This document shows positions 1-13,200 of a stretch of DNA of 64,000 nucleotides, piece after piece. Origin of the DNA: Galaxea fascicularis (Eukaryota > Cnidaria > Anthozoa > Scleractinia > Euphylliidae); assembly GCA_948470475.1 (NCBI GenBank), contig OX419343.1, positions 4,007,983 to 4,071,982 on the forward strand, read 5' to 3'. The notes beneath the pieces were generated by a model. It saw only the letters and a program-made list of their open reading frames with translations. It was not told where the DNA came from and ran no database searches. The first letter of the stretch is position 1; each line of letters begins with the position of its first letter. Made by a program: the position numbers and the translations under genes.

Positions 1-236
1 ATATGAGATTTTTCTTGCGTCCATAAAGACTGAATCTTTTGTGTTCATGATATTGCTGAAGTTACACATATACCACCCAAACTAGTGAATCGTGAATCCT
101 TCATCTGCTATTCACATATGTGATATTTTTTATATTGTAGTCTCGCCTCGGCTCAATGTTCTTAGTGCTTAAGGGATAGGAGATATGTGCGTGAATTGCT
201 TTTTTTGGTAATGACCGACGTTATGTTCCTTTAAAG

Positions 237-652
237 GAAGAGGAAGAGAAAAGACGTAGAGAGGAGGAAGAAGCAAGGTGAGGTCTTCACGTCTGAGTGC
301 AGAAGACGAGATAATTCTGCTGTGTTTTATTGTGAGTGCTGATTACAGTTGGAAAAGAAGAATAGCCGGGAGAGTTTATAGGTTAAAACAATCCAGCTAG
401 TCTTCCACCATTTTCAAAACCTTTTGAAATCTAAAAGATTATTCTTTCCTGTTCTAAAGTAAACAAGAAGAAGTGAGTGCGTAAAGAACCAAACACGGCT
501 CGTTTAAAGCTGAAAGTGAAATATAAGAAATTTTCTTCTCTACTCTTACAATTGAAATAAACAGAAAGAAGGCGGAGGAAGAAGAAAGACTTCGGAAAGA
601 AGCTGAGGCTGAAGCCGCTGCTCAGATAGCTGAACTGGACAGGCAGCTTAAG
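237..652 (+). CDS. MYO10: MYO10 exons 1-2 of window: end of charged helix/coiled coil
   Basis: These two exons encode a run of Glu, Arg and Lys followed by an Ala/Glu-rich stretch ending AELDRQLK. This is the single-alpha-helix/coiled-coil segment that follows the IQ motifs in myosin-X. The sequence is low in complexity, so the first exon start (237) is the least certain border of the gene; an AG four bases later is an alternative. Confidence 0.8.
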
Positions 653-3600
653 GTAAACACTAAACGGTTTGACCTGTGGTGACTTAATGGACAATAGAGC
701 GGGCGGTTTTCAATTGCGTGTCGGAAGAAAACTGCGTTTGTTTTGGTCTTCCATTGTTTCGCTCTGTGATTGGCCAGCAAAACACACGCCACTTTTTCAA
801 CCAATGAAAAGCAAAATCAAAACCAATCGCGACTTGCACGCGCGCATTTTCCCGCGCTTCACGGCGGTTACATGTAATTGCGTCGTATTCTGATTGGCTC
901 ATTGCACTGTCTCGGTCTGTGGTGATTGGCTGAAGTAATTGCCTTGGTTTTGGTTTAACGACATTCAATTGAAGACTGCTTTACTGGTACGCATCTTGGA
1001 GTTACTTGCAAATTTAGATGACCGCGCCTCGGTATATATCCACAAAGAAATTCACCTTTTATGTTATTTGTTGTTGTTCTAAATTCCGGCGACTTATGTT
1101 AGCAGTTTGGTGTTCTTGCGCTCGTAAATACGAGTTTGAAGGTAGAAACTTTCAGAACGTTAATGTAAGTGTTCTAAAGTGAACTAAAACTGAAGTTGAC
1201 AGTGACAAGCAAAGAGCAACCAGTCCTTAAAAACATCGCTCGTTTGAATGATCTCAGTTGAACCAAGTTAATTAAGATACAGAATTCGCTGCCTTTTATG
1301 TGGTGGGGTGGTTATACCTGCAGTAAATGTAGTCGGGCGACAAAGTTTCCTTCCAGGGAAAACCATGTCAACATGCAGCACACCAATGTTTTTAACTTTT
1401 CGTCTGGCCTTTTGGTTCATCCTTGTTTGTTTTAGCCTACGTGGCAGGCGTTAAAAGGGGAGGAGGAAGAGGAATGGGCGCGCGCCCATTCCCCGTCACC
1501 TTTTAACGCCTGCCACGCAGGCTATGTTTGTTTGTGCTATACCTGTTGTATGTTTTCGTCGCACCTACTGTAAGTTCTGTGTGGCCTTCGTAGTTGGAGG
1601 ATAGCGATGAGGAAGAGGAAGATATGGAGGAAGCCTGGGAAAGACCACCCAGTTTGTATGATGTCCAGGATCTGCCGCTCAAGGATGGCTACCTTATGAT
1701 GAGAGGTCAGTGTTATGAGGAAGTAAATTCACTCTAATCGCGCGTTCGTGTGGGACTGTTCAAGTTATTAACATCATGTGCTGAATTAGGAATGAGTAAA
1801 TACACGGAATGTGTTGTTTTCCACAACTGAAATTAGAATAAACTTGATGTGACCTGAGAACAGAACGTAGTTTGGCCACAATTCAGCTTGATAGCGAGGC
1901 CCAGAGGACAAAAACAAATGGAAACGAAAGTTTCTATTGTTGTTGTTTTTTTTTTTTGTCGTCTGGGGCTCGCTATGAAGCTGAATTTTGATATTCCGAA
2001 AGAAGCCTATAGCCTGTACCGAGCATCCCAACCTGCCTGCCGGTACACGTCACGGGGGCCGTCACGCGACTGGCGAGCCGCGCACGACTTTCCCGCCAAA
2101 ACCCTCCTGATTGAGTCGAATGATCACGTATTCTTTAAATTCCGGGTGAACCAGGTAGAAAAGCATGCCCTATCGTTTCATTTGTTCTGGTGTCGCAAGA
2201 AAGAAATGCTATTACGCTCATTCTGAGCATAGAATAGTGTGAGTATTTCGTTTCGTGAGTAGTCTTAACAGTGATGATAAAAAGTGTAGAGTGACCACCA
2301 AAGCTTCAACTCACAAAACTGTGGAATTTCCATTCATGTTTGAATTTCGATTTTTGTTAAATTAACGGGACGGAACTCAAATTGACGATCATACGTAAGT
2401 AGTTAAACTAAAATTTGAGGCGATTGGATGTTTTTTACACTGATAATTGCTGATTTGATTTAAAAGCTGGAAAACGGGGCTATGGTGTTAGCGTTGCACG
2501 AAATCAACTGATCTGTTTTCTGTTTTAGGTGGTTTGTTGAGCTTGTGGAAGAAACACTGGTGTGTTTTACGTGATGATACTTTTATGTGGTTCAGAGGAA
2601 AACAGGTTTGACGTTCAAAGTGATTCAACAAACGTCAGTCAAACGTCGATTATCCGGACTTGCTGGGAGACCCAAAAATGGAAAATGTGATTACCAATGA
2701 AGACAAACTTGTGGAATAAGCCATTTTAGTAAGGGTTCCGCGGGTCGTTTCTGCCACTAATCAATATTCATAAAAAAGATGGGGACTGGAGAGAAAAGTC
2801 CGGATAATCAGGGTCCGGATAATCGACGTTAGACTGTACCACATGCATTATGCAATACACACACCAGACAGACAGTTCAGACAGACAGACAGACACTAGG
2901 GTCAGACAGACAGTTCTTTATTCTCTAATAAGTAAGGTTTACAAAGTTGACATACCCACAGGTAGGACTGCACACAAGACCATGTCACGTATTCGTTTCT
3001 CAAAACTCCGCAAAACTTTTCGAGTCTGAGAAGAATTTCTCTGACTTGGAACTAACATTTTTGAGCAAATCAGCCCAATATATATATTTTTAATTCATTG
3101 AAATTAGGGGAATGCGAATTTCTGGCGCGTTTCGAGAAACGCGCGAGGGCCGAATTATACAACAGTCTGACTGAAAAGAAACAAAAACACCAGTACTTTG
3201 CTGTATGTTATTTTTACCACCTCCTAATCTTTCGATACATTGCTTGAAAGCCTATAATCGTACCACTGTATTTTTTCTTTATTTCCAGGATGCTCTCAAA
3301 TGTGGCTGGTTGATGAAGAAGGGCGGAGGCACAACGACTTTGTCAAGGTAGCGTGAAAAATAAGTCACTTTTCATCTAAGCAACTCGGCATTGGAACAAA
3401 GTGTTTGCAATGAGCAAGTATTTATTCTTTGGACAAACTATTCCTCCCAAGCAACACGGTTTTATCGGAAAGGAGTGTGGCCTTTTCATTGAAACTTGCT
3501 TTAAATATAGTTTGCTTCCATAGCTTTGACCTCTTTGCATTCTCTTTGACGGTTTTATTTCAGACGTAATTGGAAACGCCGCTGGTTTGTGTTGAAGGAC

Positions 3601-6600
3601 AACATTTTAACGTACCATGAAACCGACATGGACGGGGCAAAGTCACTTGGAACGATTGATATCAGGAATGCATTGTAAGTCGCTAATCTGTAAACGTAGT
3701 TAAAATAAGGCTAGCGGTCTGCGTAACTGGTCAAAAACGCAGGTTTTCGGAAACCATTATGTGATTGTTGCAAAGGGCCGTTCACTGGACACCTATAAAA
3801 CTGTGTCCATCGGCGCTAGGTGTAAGAATGCTGCTTAGCAGACTGATATGGTAGTGCAAGACCATTTCACCTCCCTCCGCGCCTATCTCCCCTTCAGGTT
3901 AACGAAATTGAATGTTCAAGGGTGATCTTTGAAGTGTGCTTTGACTTTTGTTGTAGACGCATAGTTGATGACGGTGTGAAAGAAAATGGCTTCAGTATCA
4001 TTACTGAAAACCGGACTTACCACGTTATTGCAGAGAACACAAATGACTGGAAGTAAGTTTTTGATCTGATGTTCATAATTTCACCTCTTTCCACTACATT
4101 TTTTACCTGTACTTGTTAGAAAAAATGTAACCTTTTTTATGAGATGAAAACCTAAATTTCTTTATTACTAATTCTCGTATTTATTGTGTCATCATCGTTG
4201 TTGTGGTTGTGTGTTTTCAGTCAGTGGTTCAATGTACTAAATCGCGTGCACAGAGCAACCGATGAAGAACTGAAGGGAATGAGGGAAGAGTCAGCTAATG
4301 TCAAGCATGCAGCGGTATGAGAAGTATTTGTGAACTTTTCCTCACCTAGCTTCGTGCATCACATAAATTGCTTTGTTGTTGACACCTTGGCAAAGTGTTT
4401 CAAGCGAAAGGCTTCTGTGGGAGACGTCCTTTTTAGGGTATTTCCAACTCTCTCTATCTGTATAACAACAACAACAACGAAGCTTTAATACTTTTCCAAA
4501 CTAAATCACAAGCACAGGGCTCCATTTAAACTAGCTCTGCTAAATTGGATTCCCCTGGGTAAAAAAATAAATAAACAAACAAATAAATACAGACTACCTG
4601 AATAGAGCAAAGCTGATCGGTTAGATAGTATGAAGACGTATCACTTACACTATTACAATTACAAGACATGAAAATATTACAAAATGTTGATATAGCAACA
4701 TAAATAAAATAAATTAAAGTTAAATCCAATTGATCACGTCAAGATATAATGGATTACGACATCACAGGCATTCGGCAAAAGTTAGTTTAGATGCTTTTCA
4801 TATGCGATCCGTTTTCAGTTTATTTCTTACAGCGTCTATGACACTGCTAATTTGAACTTGTACAACAAACCATTTCTTGAATCGGGGGTAAAATAGACAA
4901 CGAATTCTTACAGCTTTAGGGGAACGTAAAAGGGTTCCGTTTACTTACGCTTTATTGAATCGCCAGTGTTTCTGAGTCGCACCTGATACCCACCGTGATC
5001 GATGAATTTAGGGAAAATCAGTTTGAAACTTCATGTTTGTGAATGAATTATTGCTCAGCAGACGAAATGAAATCAACAGCACTCAGTTTAGCCTTTGGAC
5101 GGTGTCTACCAAGTGAAGTTATCCAGTCACTGAGCCATGGGTTCTCGGCTATGATAAGTATACAGTAATATCAAAGGCATTTGTAATTCTTCGTTCTTTC
5201 TCCGTAGGGCACTATTGATGTAGCCATGATTGAGTCCTGTACTCTAGGAGGAGTGGCAAACAAGTGAGTTATGTTGCTCGTGAAGGGGATACTAGATCTC
5301 CGCCACTTTGCTTTGCTTCACTTTGTAGTTTCTCTACGATAGTCATAGAGGACCTTAATTGGCATGATTCCAGTTTAAATCCAGTTCTAACTAAATGCAA
5401 CTGGATGCAACCGATGCAAATGCCAGTAGTGTGGCTTTACGTTTGATCCTGGTCATCCCGCAAATGACAGTAACTCAACGTGCTCTTGTTCATTGCAACC
5501 TAGGATGCCCATCCGGTTTTTATTCGGCGCTCATGATACTGTCAATTCCTGTATGACTTCATGAAGAAATTGTCTGGGTTACGCACGCCAGATTGGTCCG
5601 TTCAATTGTTTCTCTGTTAGTTGGCAACCAAAACCTACCCACACCCAGTGGCTTATTCTGTTCTTTTCAGACCAAACTCATTTACTCTGATCACGGCCAA
5701 TCGCGTGATGAACTTCATTGCGGATTCCGCGGAAGACGTCAATGGCTGGGTAGAAGGTATGGACTTAAATGGCACCCGTTATTCTCTTTGAGTATCTGTC
5801 ATTTTTCTGGAAGCTATATTTTGTGGCTTTTCCATACGAATATGAAAAGCACGAGCGATGGAACTTTGAATTAGAAAACAGAGGGAAAAGAAAGAGTATT
5901 GTTTGCCTAAAAAGACAAATGGTTTCGTCACTTTTTGTTATTGGCATATCGTGTCTATCCGATTGAACCCACCCTCGTTATTCGCGGTATAGCTGCGAAA
6001 ATTGGCTTCTCCACGGTTTGCTATGAGTACAGAAAGATCAGATTTCTGAGTTCAAATGATGCTGACAAAACGTGAGGCTGTTAATCTGGCAGTTACACTT
6101 GCGAGAAACTCAGTTTGTTGTGCAGTGAGATTCCTAGCCGCAGAGAAGAAGGAACTTCTGGACTAAGTACGAAAACGTTCTGTGGACGACGCAATCGTTT
6201 GTGACGCACATCGGTTGGTTTGAAGAAGAGTTGGGGTAATCTATATCAGATATCGTCTGGTTTCGTTTCCGTTGTGTTTTCTTATTTGTAGTCTTCCTTT
6301 GCATTACAGCCATACAGGCAAGTAAAGAACATGAAATTGATGAAGGCTTTGCCGATGTTATTGAAAAGGGCTGGTTGATCAAAGAAGGCGCTAACGACGA
6401 TTCCAGAAGGAAGAGGCAAGTGATAAATCCTTGAGTTTTCCCTAACGTTTGATAACAACTCCAACCAGTTTGGCAGAATAGCTTATTTAGCTGTGTAAAC
6501 TCAGTGAAGCAGGACTACGTAGATCCAGTGAAGTGAACAGGTCGAAACTGATGTTTTACATTTGTTTTTCAGATGGTGTGTCTTGACTGGAAATTCGCTT

Positions 6601-9600
6601 GATTACTACAAATCGTACGTGAAAAACAGCCCCAAATTTGGCTCCATTGTACTCAACAGCCTTTGTTCTGTTGTCTCACCCGAGGAACGAGAACCCGGTA
6701 AGATTCAAATCACAACGGACCGAAACGGTGCAGAAATGAGCCAATCAGAATTCGAAGCAGTTGCTTGTAACCGGCGCTTAGCGCGGGAAAATGCGTGCGT
6801 GCAAGTCGCGATCGGTTTTGGTTTTGCTCTTCATTGGTTGAAAAAGTGGCGCGAATTTTGCTGGCCAATCATAGACCGAAGAAATGCCAAACAAAAGTAA
6901 CCGCACTGAGGCTGTCGTTGAAAGAGCAACTAAGAGCATCACGACTCGCCGACCAATCAAGTCAAAGGCTACACATTTGTTTCTGATTTCAGGAGACTGG
7001 ACGTTCATCGTCAATGGCAGAAAACGATCATATGTCCTTCATGCGAAACTTCAACAGGAGGCATTTCGCTGGGCCAATGAAATACAAGAGGTACGTATTA
7101 CACTTTCCTATAAATATTGTTTGCAGTGACTGCCTGAACATGGCCTTAAGTTGATAATAGAAATCACCTCCATGGTGCCAGGGACCAAAAGTTCGTTTGG
7201 CTCCGTTTTCGTTCTCTTTTGTTTTTGGTTTGTTTTATCTTTAGCTCAACCTTTTAGTGGTTGACCTTTGACCGTTGTGGCCGCGAACTTGCTGTCTCTG
7301 AGTACTAAGTTGAAGTAGATTTGTGGCCTATGACTTTGACTTTGACCTGTGTTTGACTTGTTTGCAATGATTTGACGCTTGCAGGTAATAGATTCCAAGC
7401 CCCCAGTGGAGACTCCTTTTGAGAAGCTAGTGGGCGAATTAAACGTAAGTTGAGTTATGCCTTCTCTGATGAAGTGTGAGTCTTACTTGTCTAAGAGATG
7501 AAAAGCTCATCGAGCCAATCGGCGAAAAGATAAAGTTCATTGACAAGTCAGCTGAGAACAATTGGCCTCAAGTTTGCGTCAAGTTTATTAAGAAAATTGA
7601 AACCTACAAAATATGATGTATTACTCCTCGCAGTTAGCTACAGATATTCGAGGCGAGCAGTGGCTTGACGCACAGAGTTACCATACTAAGTAGACTTAAG
7701 TATTTTCATACAATACATTAAAATAAACTTACAGAACTAAGTATAAAGTAGGAATCAGATAATGAAACCAAGAAAACAAAGTTTACTGATATAAAAAAGG
7801 GAGAAAATAATATAATGGTTTAGTACCCAACCTTTGATCATAAAAGTCGTAGGTCATGTGTGGGTACACATATTTACCGAGTTCTTATCCCATGCATGCT
7901 CAAAAACCCTCCATCATTCGCTTCCAGCATTTATGGGTTGAGAAGTACTTTCTGAAGCTTAACGTTTCTTTCTTGAGCAGAACGTAACTACAGAGGGTGA
8001 AGCAGATCAGGTGTATCGCACCAATCCAGTGTTGAAGTATTCCAAGATACCACTCAAGGCTCCTCTCCTACCCCTCCCTTATGGACAATCTCAGTCGTCA
8101 CGTGAGTCGTCCCGTCATTCTTAGAGTCGTACAATTGAACTGAAGCAACTTTCGCTTACTTGAGTGTTCACGTTTCGTACTTCATTCACGCACAGCTTTC
8201 TTTTAGGTGCAAAAGGCAAAGGTTATGGAACTTTTCACGAAGAAGCTGTTCGAGTTTTCTGTTCTCTCCTTGAACAAGAATCTATTGCAGATCCTATTCC
8301 AGTCATACAGGTAGGCTTAAGAGTTTCTCTTAAATATTGACTGTTATTTTAGATGGACTCTTGTTTTAGCGATAACGGTTTGATATGCGTTGGTTTATCT
8401 GCAGGGTATTTTACAAACCTGTCAAGATTTGAAACCTTTACGAGATGAGGTGAGCCTTTACCACATTCTCCTTAAGCTGTTGTTTATTTGTTTCTGTTCC
8501 TCTTTTTTCCACAACTGACTTTTGTTCGTTTATCATTAGGTTTTTTGTCAGTTGATAAAGCAAACTACAAACCATCCATCTCCAGATTCTATTGGAAACT
8601 TAAGAAATATGCAGGTAACCGCTCAACGGAAATGCAGCCACTTGAACTCATTCAGGAGACAATGTTTTTGCTTACCAGCCTATGAACTGTCTACAAACTA
8701 AACTGTGTTTTAGCTTTTATTGTGGCTATAGTTTTTAGTAGACCAAAATTTGCACTTAATCAGTTATAGAGCTCTGTGATTGGCTCATTGCCGTAGAAAT
8801 GAATGCAGGCGGATGTTGCCGTGTCGTATTCATGGTCTAGAGCATATCGGCCAGGTTTGCTTCGAATGATGCGCGCCAACACTATTTCCAAATTTCCTAA
8901 ACGTGTTGATTTTATAACAAGCCCTTTTCTTTTCTTTTTTTTTTCTCTTTTGTTGTTGTTGATGTTGTTTTTTAAATTTTCATTTTGAACACCACGTTAA
9001 TTCAATCCAATTCAATTTTCTTCAACTCACGCGAATATTACAGAGAAGATTGCTAAGGTTAGTTAACAATCGGAATATACACAATCAGTACATATACAAA
9101 AAGAAGTCAAATAATTTACAATCCAATGCTACTAAAGATAGAAAGAAAAAAAAAAACAAAGGAAGCAAAAAAAAATCTGAAATGCTAGGTTAATTGTGTA
9201 GAGTTTGGAACACCAAAATAGGTCATTAAACTAATCGAGTAGGTCCACGGCAATTAACATATTTATTTTGGGGCAAACCCAGGAAGACTTTCTTTGTTTG
9301 CATGATTTACGTTTAAATAAGATACAAGATAAGCAGGACATTAATTACAGATCCGCTAATGGAATACTCTACTTAATATAGTGTCCTTTTCATTTTAGGT
9401 GCTGGTTTGTATGTGCTGCACGTTTGTCCCAACGAGAAAGTATCTTCGCTATTTGCGATTTCACTTAAAAAGGTAAGTTGATCAGTTGAGTAACAGTAGC
9501 AACTGAATTACTCTGGCCAATCACAAGAGACGGAAACAGCGTAATGAGCCAATCAGAATACGACGTAATTACATGCAGCCGACGCCAAGCGCGGGAAAAT

Positions 9601-10176
9601 ACGCGCGAGCAAGTCACGATTGGTTTTGGTTTTGTTTTTGTTTCTCATTGGATGAGACAGTGGCGCGAATTTCGTCAGCCAATCACAGAGTGAAGTAATG
9701 GATACCAAAACAAACGTAAATTACTTTCAACCCTTCGTTGAAAACCGCTTAATTTTAACGAAGTTTGCATTGTTCAATCCTTGACTTACTTCGAACGGCA
9801 ACGATTTAACAGCGGAGAAGGTAACGTAATTCTTAACTGAAATATGAAAGGCACATAAGGAATAATACTGGCAAAAAAAGCGTTTTCTATATTTACAGAG
9901 GATTTCTATATTTCCATCGGTTGATAAAATTATTTTATAAAAAGTGATATACTCCTTTCCCCTAAATCAGGAACAGGGACAAACATTCTAACACAGAAAT
10001 GGCGAAGTTTGCAGCGTTTGCAGTAGAATGCATCAAGAGAACAAGACCCAGGTAGGTTTCGTGATTTTTGGTTTAGACATGTGTCAGTGTCTCATTAACC
10101 TGGACACAGTGTTTTAAAGAGCGTGAAAAAAAATTCAGGACTTCAGCGGGGTTTGAACCCGTGACCTCGCGATACG

Positions 10177-10212
<36 letters not shown>

Positions 10213-13200
10213 GGACGTTGGGAGCAGGTCAGTTGTAGGTTCACATGTTTCCGTGAAAGTGAAGAATGCGAGTGATGTGTATGAAATGAATCATATGAAC
10301 TGCGAAAATGAAATCAAATGAAGACTGATCCTCGCAGTTGTGAACGCAATTATATGCAACTGTAAATGTGTAGTAGTTACAATGATCTTATCCTCTAAAT
10401 GGTAGGTAATGTATCCGTCGGATATTTTGCTGTTTGTGGATATCTTTGAACAACTGGGTTCTGGTTGTTACAGACATCTTCTTGTGCATACCTCGTGGCT
10501 AAAGTTTGTTTTATTTGTATGGAGATCACAACAGAGAACGTCAGTCTTGATATTTTAGCTGCATGATTGAGGAACTCTCCTTCGACGTTGGGTAGCGAAA
10601 ACTCCAACCAATGTTACCCCAGTTTGGTTCAGTCCATTCTGTTTTGTGAATTGCAGGGAATTTCCACCATCAAGAGAAGAAATTATTTCACTCCTGGTGA
10701 GTAAGCATTAGTTTTTGCTTTTGTTAAAGAATACCGATTTAAACTGGTAGACTTTCATTGTTATTTATTTTGCTCATCTCAACACAACGTCTTCGCACAC
10801 AGCGACTCGCACACCCAACACCAGGTCAAAATTCATGGAAATTACTTGTGAAACTTCTCAATCAAACTCCACGTCCGTAATGTCACGCAACTCTGAGCGT
10901 CTCCATCACACACCTTATTGTAGCGTTACATCATTTATATTTCCTGGTGTTTTTTTTTTCCCAGGGCCGGCGCGAGCTCTCCGCGACTGTCCATTGTTAT
11001 GGAGGTGGGTCTTGCAAGATAACCATCAATTCTTCTACCACTGCGGGAGAGGTAAGTGGGGTTATTTACTGGCAACGTAATAATTTGATCCGAAACGTTC
11101 ATAGCTTTCTGAAGTCCTTTAATCAAAACTTCGCCAGTCACCAGTTTTTAGCAAGTTAGTTGACCTACTTTCAGCATTACTTTCTGCTTGCGTTCAATTA
11201 ATCTGGAAATAGTTGATAATTTATTAGATGGTGTTAGATATATCGCGGCTCTATATTTTTTACCTTTTACTTCAAATTTTTGCAAGTAATAGATGATTTT
11301 CAATATACTCCGGCTTTGCATAAATGCCTGCCTTGATTCTAAGTCTGTGAACATTTTGTTTCTATAGGTTGTTGATAAACTTTGCAAGGGCTTGAATATT
11401 CCACAGAAGTGCAACATATTCAGTCTTTTTGAGCAATGTGGAGCAATAGAGAAGAATATTGAAGACAGAACAGTCCTCGCAGACGTGCTATCCAAGTTTG
11501 AAAAGTAAATATTGCCTTCAAAAAGCTGCGGTTACTTAAAGCGAGCCAGTAGTTTTAGGGAAACACTTTTCGATCAGTAAGCAGGACGTGTGCCAAATGT
11601 GAATGGCCCTCTGAGTCTCTGTTGCTTATCTCACGACAATTTCTTGAATGATCACAACCTTGGTATGCCTCTTCAAGCTTTGGATTCCTTTTCTTGGTGT
11701 AATTAGGGTTTAAATTCCCCCTTCTGGTCGCTGCTGCGATAACCATTTCCAAAGTTTGTTAGGCGAGGAACTGTGCCCTGAAATGCTGATTTAATTACCA
11801 CTGACCGAGAAGCCCCCGCTGTAGGTTGTACAATCCGACACTGGGGTGACAGCCTCTGTTTCAGTGGCTACACCTGTAGATGGTATCTGACTGCTCTATG
11901 ACATCTCTACTAGTCTCCTGCCCAGTCCCTGTCTCGATCAGACTCGATCGCTAGACTTAACGTGATCTCTGTAAAAAAAATAGTAATGAAGGTAACGATC
12001 ACAATAATGATCGTGATCATACTAATACTAATACTAACATTATTATAACTCGCGATTCCCGGAGCTCCAAAAGAGAGACGTTTAAGGCCAACGGCAAACG
12101 GCAGGCTCCTGCTCATCGTACAAGCGTGAAAATTCTCTCATTTTAACTTGTCTCGTTCCTTTGAGAAGTTGCTTGAAATCTGGAGCTAACAGGACAGAAA
12201 TGAGCTATAAATATCAAGCAGGGTTCTTACATTTTTGGCAAAACCGTAATTTCACTCCGACGTTTGCCGTTTGGCGTAAACGTCATGCTTAATCTCTCTA
12301 ATGATGACTCGATACGTTCTCCCAAGATAAGTTTATCCAAATGTTTGCTTGAAGTTTGTAAAATGTGTTGTTGTTGATTGATCGATCGATTGATCGATCG
12401 ATTGATTGATTGATTGATTGATGCTTGACAGGTACAAGGCACTGGGTCTTACAGAAGCTGGTCACACGTGGAAACTCTTCTTCAAGATTTTTTGCTTTCT
12501 TCAGCCAGAACTTGTGGACGTCGAGAGTGTTGAATATGGATTTCTGTACGAACAGGCAAGGTTTAGTTTCCTTTTTACACAATGTGCTTCATTCAGATTT
12601 ACATCCACAGTGTCTCATAGGGTTTTTCTTTTGTTTTGCTCTTGTTCAGGCCTGTGATTCAATCCTCCTTGGCAAGTACCCCGCTCCAGACACTACTTTG
12701 TACCTCTTAGCTGCGCTGCGGCTTCAGTTTAATGAGGGAGATTACAAGCCAGGAGCTTGGGTGTAAGAGGAATTAATCTTTTCTTATTAGCTTTCAAAGC
12801 AGAGGTTGTTTGACCTGTTTTTATTTTAGTCGTATGCTTATAAGCGTTCCAACTTATTCTCCCTAGTCTAATCAATTTCTAGTAAACTCAGGCTACCTAC
12901 TGCAATTCACCATTTTGCTAATGATCAGTTCCAAATGAATTGTGGGTAGATCCAGTCCTTTGTAGGGACAAACGGCCATTTTGGGACGTAATTTGAAATG
13001 GTATTTTGACCCGTTTGTCCCCACAAAGGACTGGATCTACCCAAATTCAATTGGAACTGAGAATGGAGTATTCGCTTGTGAAACCAGATATTGCATCAAG
13101 AAAACGTGAATGGGAAATTAAAAGGCGTTGCAGAAATGAGAAGTGCTAAACATCGTAACTAGACCTCAAACAGTTATTTGGAACGAAGCTTGCGGATCAA

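Noticed and set aside
684..968. 94-codon minus-strand ORF
   Set aside because: Lies in MITE copy A1; equivalent ORFs appear in the other copies because the core is GC-rich, not because it codes.
6562..6900. 112-codon ORF
   Set aside because: It is MYO10 exon 12 read through its donor into a MITE; splicing to 6993 restores the PH3 domain.
10138..10210. Functional tRNA gene (Thr-like, CGT anticodon)
   Set aside because: Mismatched anticodon and T-stem pairs, C in place of U33, and SINE-like flanking sequence.
12425..12766. 113-codon ORF overlapping MYO10 exons 24-25
   Set aside because: Out of frame with the FERM coding sequence and spans an intron.
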